The notes under the pieces were generated by a model. That model saw only the letters and a program-made list of their open reading frames with translations, ran no database searches and was not told the origin of the DNA. The position numbers and the translations under genes were made by a program. A stretch of 64,000 bases of DNA from Kappaphycus alvarezii (lineage: Eukaryota > Rhodophyta > Florideophyceae > Gigartinales > Solieriaceae): contig NADL03000679.1 of NCBI GenBank assembly GCA_002205965.3, positions 868,001 through 932,000 of the forward strand, in the 5' to 3' direction. Below are positions 55,548 to 64,000 of this stretch, one piece after another (position 1 is the first letter of the stretch; the number at the start of each line of letters is the position of its first letter).

Positions 55548-55975
55548 TTGAACAGGGGGCGTGCTGGCCGATCGTTCCCTAACAGCAGGCCCAAAGAACC
55601 ACCGGACACCAGTAACCTGGCTAATCATGACAAAAATAAGCGCATCATCGTCACAGTACAAAACTTTGGCGCACACCTTTCAAGCTCCCAGAAGTACAGC
55701 ACCATCACCTTTGAAGGAGGATATATTGATCCTGGCACACATCGCTCTGTTTCCGGAAAAGCACAAGGGCTCGCGTGTTGTCGCTCTCTGGGACACAAAA
55801 TGAAATTGCACCCTTCACCTTTCGCATTCAAATTTGGCGACCATCTTTGAAACGGTCTTGGACAAATGCGTGTTAGATTACAAACCCCCGGCGGAACATT
55901 CATATCATTTGACATTGACGTCGTCATTTCCGATATCCCTTTACATGACTGATAAGATTTAGCGGAAAGTTAAAA
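55548..55975 (+). pseudogene. Retropepsin-like protease remnant
   Basis: The plus strand reads GGYIDPGTHRSVSGKAQGLA, then SLGHKMKLHPSPFAFKFGDH, then, after a stop, NGLGQMRVRLQTPGGTFISF and DIDVVISDIPLY. This fits a retropepsin with the active-site DTG/DSG changed to DPG. The pattern is ID.G...S..G..Q.......G....L..S...F.FG......G...V...TP.G.....D.DVV..D.P. It directly follows gag, as expected. Confidence 0.6.
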
Positions 55976-58900
55976 TATTTTCCTCGTAAACTTCCGCTTA
56001 TACTATCTTTCCTGAAACTTTAACGTATAATTTATTTTCAAAAACTCATAATAAGATAAGTAACCCATTTTATTTAAGTCTTACTTTTTGAGGTCCCAGT
56101 TTTCCATGATTCTATCACCAATGGGCAGCGGAACTGTTTCCATCATCACCCGTGTGCAGGACGCCATAGAAGAATCTTAATTTCATGAAAAATTGAAGAT
56201 TAAAGATTACTTCACAAATTCTCTGATGAGCTGCATAAAGCTGGAAAATTTTAGAAGAAAATTAAACTTGACTACCCCTAAACATACCTCATTCTTCAGT
56301 ATTGCCATATCTATATCATTTAAAGGCTGGAGTCCGAATTGTAAGCCTATTCACTATCAAGGTACTGTTACAACAAAATTTTCGAGAAATAGATTGCTCC
56401 AAACCCAATGAAGGAGCCATGGAAGACAAATTCAAGGCATAGAAAATATTTGGGGACTACAAATCTCCAATTAGTACTATAATGTCTTAAAATGTGGTTT
56501 CATTTGTCAAAGGAGCATCAGGTGCCAGTAATTTTACTAAATGAATGATAAAATCCCGCAAATATTGCAAAGATACCATCAAATCAGTAAGGAGTAAGTC
56601 AGTACAGATGAAATTGTCAACGAATTCTCCAAATGAGACAAAGGTGCTACTGTAGTAGAGTTATGGGAATAACAAAGAGTGAAAAGGACTGCAATCGAAG
56701 AAATCCACGAGTCTGACTAAGAGATGGTATTTTCTACAACCCTTACTTTAAGTCTTTCTGAAACTGAAACATTTTTAGGTCTCTAGCTGAGGGAAAGCCT
56801 CAGTACTACTAGAGCCTCATATTGAGGTTTCCTCCCAAGTTTTTCGATCTATCTCGGAGTAAAGTGCCCCTATAAAAACTACGGCTGACCCTGAAGTCTC
56901 AATTACACATGCTGGATTCTATAAAGTTAATTCCAGTGAATAGTGAACAATAAAAAGACAGAAGAATAGAAAATTTCAAAAAATTCTTCTTTACTCCTCG
57001 GCTTCAGCATATTCGAGATAGGCACCAATCTGTTCATCCAAAGATCAATACTCGCCATTCATTCCCTGAAAAGTCGCTCTCACAGCTATAAACTGTTTTT
57101 TTTCTTCATATATTTGTATTTCTTGCAATCCTTCTTCATACCCCTCATTCTCAAGTCATTCCCTCACAGAGGAGTCCCGGATCATGATGAATTCCCTTCC
57201 TTACCTTAACCTTCAGGAAGCTCCAGGAACCCCGCCGGAAAGTCCCGACGTTTACCATACAAAGACTTCCATAAATCACCGTAGCCATCTTCACCCTCCG
57301 CAATTTGATTACCTTTATGCTCTTTTGTCTTTTCTGGTTCTAATAATGGGCCTAATCTCGAAAATGATAATGTGGAGGCACATGCTAGTCATGCTAATGG
57401 AAGGGGTGTGCTGCTGAAACTAGGAGGCGGTTGATATTAGTCGTGGGTTTAGATTTAAGCGACTCTAGAGTTCAAAATAGGGCCATTTCAAGGCCTTGGT
57501 CCAATAAAACATTTGCTTGCAACTTCTGGATTTGCGCACTACTATACAAGTTGAGAGAGTGTCAGCTAGCTTTTTTCTTACAGTATATGAGCCTCCGTGT
57601 TCCTTCATAGGATCATCCAAAGGTGAAACACGGAGGTTAAATGAAGCAAATCATTTGCTCCATTTTTCGGGTATAGCATAAATATATGCTGAAACGGAAT
57701 TTGACATACAAAATGGACCACGAGTTAAATTTTTCTTCTTAAAAGGACTCAAAAATCAATCATGAAGTAAAAACGTAAGTGCAAAGTGAATTGATTTTTT
57801 AACAGAAAAATAATTCAGTGTAACGTTTTTGAAATATGTGCCATGATCAGTCTTGTTTCGGAGAAAAGGATGTTAAATTTTTAGAGAAAGTAAATTTGAT
57901 ATAGAGAAACGCTTTCTGAACAACAAAACTCATATTTCACACTTCTGTAGTTCTACATCAGCGCCCGCTGCAACTTTTCAAGTATATTCTCATGATCAAG
58001 ATACTTGTTGACTTGGTATCATCAAGCTTATCTGTTACAACAAACGAACTCCAATACCTCATCTAGTTCTATGATAGCCCCATATTGCCTGCAAAGGATG
58101 AAATTAAGACTAGCGACAAATGTTACATACAACTAGGTACCATCATGGCATCTGCCTAACAAAATAGCCAATATACTTATTAGTAAAGTCACGACACACA
58201 CATCACCGGAACTAATCAGGGCTATCAGGCAGTACTTACACAGGAGAAAAAACAAAAATAAAGCAAGATTTTTGAGCCCATCTTCGAGTCCGCCGCACTC
58301 AAATTAGACGGCTCATCAAAAAAGAATTGGATGAAAACGAGCAAATAATGATAAAATAATCTCGCAGAAACTCTCACACATTGAAAACTTACGTATCACA
58401 AAGGATGTTTTTGTTGAATGACTTAATTGAAATTTTGGGAAGCATAGCGCGGACCACTACCTGTCATCCAAGAAGCCTGGAGATTCAGTAAATTCTGTGC
58501 AAAAATATATGAAATCTTTGACAGTGTCAACCTCACACTAACTAGCTCTCCTCGCTAATCTAGATTTTAAAATCAACAATCGCTTGCTATAGCAATCAAA
58601 AAATCCTCTGCTAAGTTTTTCGGACCAATTAATTCAATTATTCACTCCGAATAAGGCTTTATCAAATGCAGGGACTACCTGTAACTCATTGAGACAACCA
58701 CAAGAAATTCCTAAGGACAGTAAGACGAAAATTTTCTCCTGATTTAGGCCAAGATATCCTCACTGAAGACCACGTCCACCTAATGAGAGAATTTGATATT
58801 TAATAAGTTTTAAATATTCTCTTAAGTCTGTCCAAATCCCCAAACTGAAAATTTTCTAAGGATAACAAAAAGCGGTACTCCTAACTCCAAAGATTCATTT

Positions 58901-59265
58901 CTTATTTTGAATTCATAACATTTATTCGGGATCTAAACATACACTGTGCGGCAAATATGTAAGTCTATTCAGCATATGCACAAAAATTTCCTTTTTATCA
59001 TCAGAAAATCTAATTCTTACTGAAAGTCAAGACCCTATATAATTACTCTGTTACAAAGAGATCCATTTTATAACACAACCTTTTCTTCCCGTGCGGTGTT
59101 TAATAATTTTCCTACGGCTCTAACCTTAAAAAGGCAATGACGTGGCCTTTTTCAGGCGGAATGTCATACCGGCAAAAGTCATCCTTAAATGTGCGGTTGC
59201 CTAGCCTCAGCCTTCGACCTCCGGCGCTACCCAAGAGCGACTAGTAATAGAATAAAATTCTAACT
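55976..59265. other. AT-rich region without recognised gene
   Basis: About 3.3 kb of AT-rich sequence. Position after gag-protease suggests decayed pol, but I could not read an RT or integrase motif. Frames such as 57184-57417 and 56193-56411 are short and featureless. Confidence 0.35.
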
Positions 59266-59282
59266 TCTCCTCGGTCTGGGAG

Positions 59283-59345
59283 ATCGGAAGGGCCGGAAAG
59301 GTTGACCAGAGGGGCCGGAAAGGTTGGCTGGAGGGCCGGGATAGA
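59283..59345. repeat. Short tandem repeat with GGGCCGGAAAGGTTG unit
   Basis: AGGGCCGGAAAGGTTGACCAG is followed by AGGGGCCGGAAAGGTTGGCT and a partial third unit GGAGGGCCGGGATAG. About 2.5 copies of a ~22 bp unit, GC-rich within AT-rich surroundings. Confidence 0.7.
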
Positions 59346-59879
59346 TCCCCGACACTCTTTTCCAGCTTATCTCATAAAATTTATTAAATGGTACCATCAA
59401 TAGCTCAATCCCATTCCCCCTCCTCGAAGAAGCTATAACTATACCTGCAAATTTCTTCACTCTTTCCGTGATATCTGTACTTTTGTCCTATTGGGCTTCC
59501 CCTCTGCTAACTATAGAACTCACCGCTGCTACTGCAGCCTACTTTCGCTATTGACCGTGATATCCTCCTGCGCTCCGCGTTTCCTGTCGATGCTCTTTCG
59601 TGGCTTTCCCATCGTCCTGGGCCGTTAACGCTCCCATGGCCTCCTTTCTCACTTCCATTGCTTCTGATGCCAAATTTCCCGTCTTAGCGCCTATTAGAGG
59701 AAGAATTGTGAAAGGATTGTCTGCATTTTCGTGAATTCTGTTTCTCTACGACACCAATGAAGTCATTTTCTACGGGAATAAAACAATTTGAGAAACACAA
59801 ACTCTTTATTAAAATAAAACATAAAGTGGTAAAAGCTAAAAGCAACAGGGCTAGGTAATTACGCATTAAAACTGTCAGG
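59346..59879. other. No gene recognised
   Basis: Only short motif-free frames between the tandem repeat and the coding-like region. Confidence 0.35.
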
Positions 59880-62800
59880 GATGATTTATGCAGCTTACTT
59901 GCTCCAGTAGTTGGGAATGATTTGAACCTTTGTGTTGAAAGTTCATTCGAGGCAGAACTGGTGGTGATAGTGTTAAGAATGCAACGATCACTCGAATCTC
60001 CGGATGCTGCTGTACAGCGGCCATGGGCGCGGGCGCATCTTCCGGGATGGTACCCTAACGGGTGTAGTGTGAAGGATTCCATTTGGTGTCAACTTCACTT
60101 GCTTCGAATGAACGTACAATGTCAGCAATGGTCGGCCTGGGGAGGCACAAAATGGGGAGAGGATGTTTCAGCGAAAAGCTGAGTGGGCTGAGATGACAGA
60201 GAACAGTGCAATGCTCCTTTGCGAGATCCTGTAATTCAGTCTTACTATCTTCATAGTGAACCTCGCCATGACCATCGTCCTTTGCAGAATTCACAGTAAC
60301 ATCATATAACTGATCATCCAAGCCCAGAGAACAGAGATTCAGACACAACTCTCCAGTTCTGATTTTGAGGTCTCGGTTGAAAAAAGAACATCGAAAAGTT
60401 CTTGATGTCATTGGTTGTATCTATTTCCATCACTCTAGCGGTCTTCTTTTGCAGTAGTTCTTCTAATGTGCCAATTCCTCCCTGCACATATTGTGCAAAT
60501 CTGTTTTGCAATGATACTGGCCTGACATCTTCAATGGCAAAAGTAATCTGGCGTAAATATTTTCCAGGAATACATATTGATACGTAAGTATGTTTGTTCG
60601 AAATAAATGGGGTTTTCTCTGGACACAATAAACCCTATTTTCTGGCTCTTTCTTCTGAAAAACTTCAACAATATCACCGAATGCTATAGTTATCCCCTGA
60701 ACTGCTTTATAGCGTATAATTAGTACATATTTAAGACGATCTTTCCCCTTCTGTTGTGCCTCTCGAGCATAGTCTGGAACAATGAATGCATGCAATATAG
60801 AATCAACATGGGTTTTGAGCCCTTTTGCTGGTTAGAAGGCCGACATAATGTCATTACCGGATTAGTCGTTCTAGATATATACTTTATTAAGAGCATAAAT
60901 CAAAGGAGCAAAATTAAAACCAGCAGCTTCCGTCAACCGTAGATAGATACTACGAATAAATTTTGTTTGGATTCGATTGGGTTCCTCTAGTATCGAATAG
61001 GCGGGGAGGGGCGATTTCAAATACCTAAATTATCAGCATAGTCTTCAAAATAACCCACTCGGATGTTTCGTCGGCTTGAATAGAGTCAGGGTACCATAAT
61101 TGTCCAACCCAAGCAGCTTCAAATCCAAACGCAACATCTCAGAGATTATTGGAAGAGACTCTTCATGTACCTTCGAATGGAGATATGAGATATATGAATT
61201 TTGTCATGAGAAAATCGTCTGGGTTAAACAGATCAACGCAAAGAACCTTATTTAAACTCTTGGACAAGGATTTGATAGAAAACTTCCTACTAGGCATCGG
61301 AGGAGAAGTGCAATGACATGCTTTATATTCATCTTGTACTGTTTTTGCAATATCAGATGGTAATTTATCGATCCACAGATCGTTTCATTCAAGGATAAGC
61401 TTGAAATTTGTGAGAGTTCAATTTCCACAAGCATGCATGTCAACCACGTCTATGACTTTCTTGACCTCTTTCCACGACATACTATGTGTTGTTGCAGCAC
61501 TGAAGCATGACAAGGTTGAAGCACTGTTTCGATTTTAAATAGAGCAATTCAATGGCGTATAGCCTAAAAATCATTGTCAACTATAGAAATGTAGTCAGTG
61601 TTTCCGTCGAAAACAAAGTCCGGAACACTTCTTTCAAAATGCTCTATTTTGACATTTATAATAACCTTGAGTCCGAATACCCACTTAGAGGAGTCTTCAA
61701 GGATAAGTTGGGTTCTGGTAAAAGAACTTCCTCTGTCTGAGGTGGCCGTTAAAACTGTTCACCCTAGGATGCGGCGGTCTGTATTTGCATGAATTCCTGT
61801 ATCACATTGCCAGTGAGTGTGACCTTTAAGAGGCTTGGGTATTTTTGTCAGCTTTCAATCAGCCCGAATTGCCTCATTTTCAATGAAAAGGTTGAGTTAA
61901 ACCTGTCGTATTGCTGCGTAGGGTGCTTTGTTATGAACCAATAGTCCAATCTGGCGTTTTTAGGGAAAGATGCTGATTGTCTAGATATTGCAGTCATTCT
62001 GAAGGAAACATTCTTCTTTTTAGTCTTTTCGCGCTCGTTAGATGCAATATCCAATCTAGAAAAGGATAATTAACTATTATTTCCTGTGTTTCCAGTTCAT
62101 GGTGAGTCGAAATATTTTGTATTCGCTGGTAAGGTTCCATCAAGATTTTGGTTCCTTTTCCAGTGACCATACCTGCCAAAATTATCCCAAGGAAACTTTA
62201 TTGTGATATTCCTTCGATTGGGACCCCTCTCACCTGACTGATTGTTCCAGAAGAACTGAAACTAAGGGCATTGGCATTTTCTGCTGTAGGAGGCGATTTA
62301 TCACATTGCATAATAATCGACAACACAGATTCGAACTTAATAACACTGCGAAACTGGTCGGGTGTAGACTTAGCGTTCAAATTGATGTACGATCGTGGGA
62401 CAGCTAATGCTGATACTCCCTGAGAGTCGTCAATTGCAAAATTTGACATCAGCATAAGGGCCGTGTTACAATCTAGAAGCTTAGTCATTGTGGAGATTGA
62501 GTCAAACTTTGCAAATTTGGCAGGCAACTTGGATTCAAAGGTCATCATGTTTTCACTGCTACCACGATGAGAATTTTGGAGATTATTGAAAGCACGATAT
62601 GCATTACTTACAAACTTCAGATAATCTTTGATACGCAGTTCCAACAAGTAAGTCCACTGCTCCATCTCCTTTCAACTGCTCACTGGAAATGCCAGAGCAA
62701 AGATCCCAAGCACAGCCATTCAGCTGAGACTTTAGACATAGCTTGCAGGGCAAGAGGAATCTTATTTCTGTTAGATTACGGTAGCGCATCAGGAAACATT

Positions 62801-62930
62801 TACCATATGTGTACAGCATCTCTATAGCCTTCCTAATCACCCTTTCTATCGGTCCAAGGAGGTGTGCATCCCAGGGGAATTTAGGCCTAGAAGGCAGATT
62901 AGACTTCGGCGCTGGGCCCATTACTAGGAA
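59880..62930 (-). pseudogene. Unrecognised coding-like series on the minus strand
   Basis: I do not recognise this gene. A chain of minus-strand frames looks like real protein: WDAHLLGPIERVIRKAIEML (about 62870), then MEQWTYLLELRIKDYLKFVS to VRGVPIEGISQ (62665-62198, 155 codons), MAGMVTGKGTKILMEPYQRI (62179), AREAQQKGKDRLKYVLIIRY and IAFGDIVEVFQKKEPENRVY (about 60700), YVSICIPGKYLRQITFAIED and GTLEELLQKKTARVMEID (about 60500), then LPRPTIADIVRSFEASEVDT (about 60130) and EDAPAPMAAVQQHPEIRVI (about 60020). Frames overlap and change. A donor-like TTTGTAAGTAATG lies at the end of the first block, so an intron-containing gene is possible as well as a decayed element. No catalytic motif stands out. 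Confidence 0.4.
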
Positions 62931-63639
62931 TAGTCAGGGTTCAATCTGAAGTCGATCTTATCGATGACACAAACAGGGTGTAAAAATGTACACTCACCTG
63001 CGAGATAGCGTAGTCCCGTGTCTTTACATGCAAAGCAGACTCACACCTTTGGGGAAAAAGGGGGTTTCTTTACTGCATTGAGATGTATGGATTGGCTGGA
63101 ACCCATTTGGCGTTATAAATCTGAATGTCATATTAAATACTGTAGTGTACATGTACCGATGGTCGAAGCAATGTACGACTCACACCTTAATTGGCGAAAC
63201 ATGAATATAGAAAATACACGTGTGCATGAAAGCACGACCACATACATTACTGATTCAAATATAAGCGGTCGTGATGAAGCAAGACCACATATATACATTA
63301 CTTATTCAAGTATAACCGGTTATCATGAACGGTTGTGATATTCGTACAAGTGGGGTAAATTGGGGAGCTCTACTGATTAGAGATGTAGGACGGCTCTTTT
63401 ACGAAGATAGGGGACAGGTCTGTGTATTGTACAAGGTGACTCTCGATATTTTGCGCAAATGATTCACTTGCGAGCCCGAATTATTCACCTTGTCTATTTA
63501 TTCATGACCAAAATACGGCATTCAAGGGACATGGGTATATTTTCTCGATTATGTGCTGTTCATCCTGAATAAAGTCATCCGTGAGACGGCATGCAAGCGG
63601 GTAGGGCAGCAGCGACACTACACTAGATGGCGGGACTTA
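62931..63639. other. No gene recognised
   Basis: Contains a short internal repeat: GAAAGCACGACCACATACAT TACTGATTCAAATATAAGCGG near 63229 is echoed by GAAGCAAGACCACATATATA CATTACTTATTCAAGTATAACCGG near 63275, about 48 bp later. Confidence 0.4.
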
Positions 63640-64000
63640 TCCGTTACAGCAGTTGGACTTTCACGACAGAGTTACGACGGGCAGATCGAAGCGAGATCTG
63701 TTTCGCGTGGTCGTCGAGGATACGTTGGTAGTGCGCAGATAGCGCGCCAAGGGTATCGAATGCGAACGGGAACAAGTTTCACTGGACGTGGAGGGACAGG
63801 TCAGCCTCCTCGAGAGGGAGGAATGCGTCACGGACGCTCCGCTGGAACGTGTTGAGTTTGGAAGTATCGGACAGCTGATGTGCGTGGCCAGTAATGACGG
63901 AGCACTCTCCTTCGACTGCTGAGTTGTCTACTGGGTGCGTTCCAGAGAGACTGATGTGGGAATTAGAGTACTGTGCAGTGCATCCCGTGCTGACGCTGCA
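63640..64000 (-). pseudogene. LINE reverse-transcriptase C-terminal fragment at window end
   Basis: The minus strand, open from the window edge, reads SVITGHAHQLSDTSKLNTFQ and RSVRDAFLPLEEADLSLHVQ, a stop, then NLFPFAFDTLGALSAHYQRI and LDDHAKQIS. FPFAFDTLGAL matches the F.PFAFDT.GA motif of non-LTR RT tails, also seen as FVPLAFDSFAA at 42695-43180. It is GC-richer than its surroundings. The rest of the element would lie to the right, outside the window. Confidence 0.6.

Overview
This is eukaryotic DNA and almost all of it is transposable-element sequence. I can support one probable host gene, a casein-kinase-1-like kinase at 41.2-42.3 kb. There are no bacterial-style operons, rRNA genes or CRISPR arrays, and I found no convincing tRNA gene. 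The mix of elements (chromodomain Ty3/gypsy, Ty1/copia of a type common in fungi, several piggyBac lineages, a piggyBac/YqaJ-type transposase-nuclease, and LINEs with a conserved C-terminal tail) suggests a fungus, oomycete or red-alga-like protist. The sequence alone does not settle which.

Layout. 0-2.6 kb: Ty3/gypsy pol with RT, RNase H, integrase and chromodomain, broken by two one-base shifts. 5.0-8.4 kb (minus): decayed transposase plus PD-(D/E)XK nuclease gene, flanked by identical GATCGATATATCGATC palindromes. 9.39-14.24 kb: old copia element with both LTRs. 14.5-15.4 kb: a further copia integrase remnant. 17.1-22.6 kb: second copia with two ~430 bp LTRs and a GC-rich block near its 3' end. 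23.6-24.0 kb: LINE 3' end. 26.8-27.2 kb (minus): LINE tail. 27.3-29.1 kb: decayed piggyBac 'A'. 31.4-32.5 kb (minus): decayed DDE_Tnp_4/Harbinger-like transposase.

34.0-40.5 kb: a LINE split by piggyBac 'B' (36.04-38.49 kb, minus). B has perfect 17 bp terminal inverted repeats and a 645-codon frame interrupted by one TGA. A second, 5'-truncated LINE end follows. 41.2-42.3 kb: CK1-like kinase. 42.7-43.7 kb: LINE tail and nested short repeats. 44.04-47.42 kb: piggyBac-like 'C' with subterminal palindromes. 47.6-51.6 kb (minus): third copia, complete in domain order but frameshifted. 53.8-56.0 kb: gag-protease half of another LTR element. 56-59.3 kb: AT-rich, no gene recognised. 59.9-62.9 kb (minus): coding-like sequence I cannot name. 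63.6-64.0 kb (minus): another LINE tail.

The elements are nested and of very different ages, as in a TE-rich heterochromatic or gene-poor region. They do not form a common pathway. The most notable items are the near-intact piggyBac B, the transposase-nuclease fusion, the palindrome arrays at element ends, and the kinase with a serine-rich insertion.
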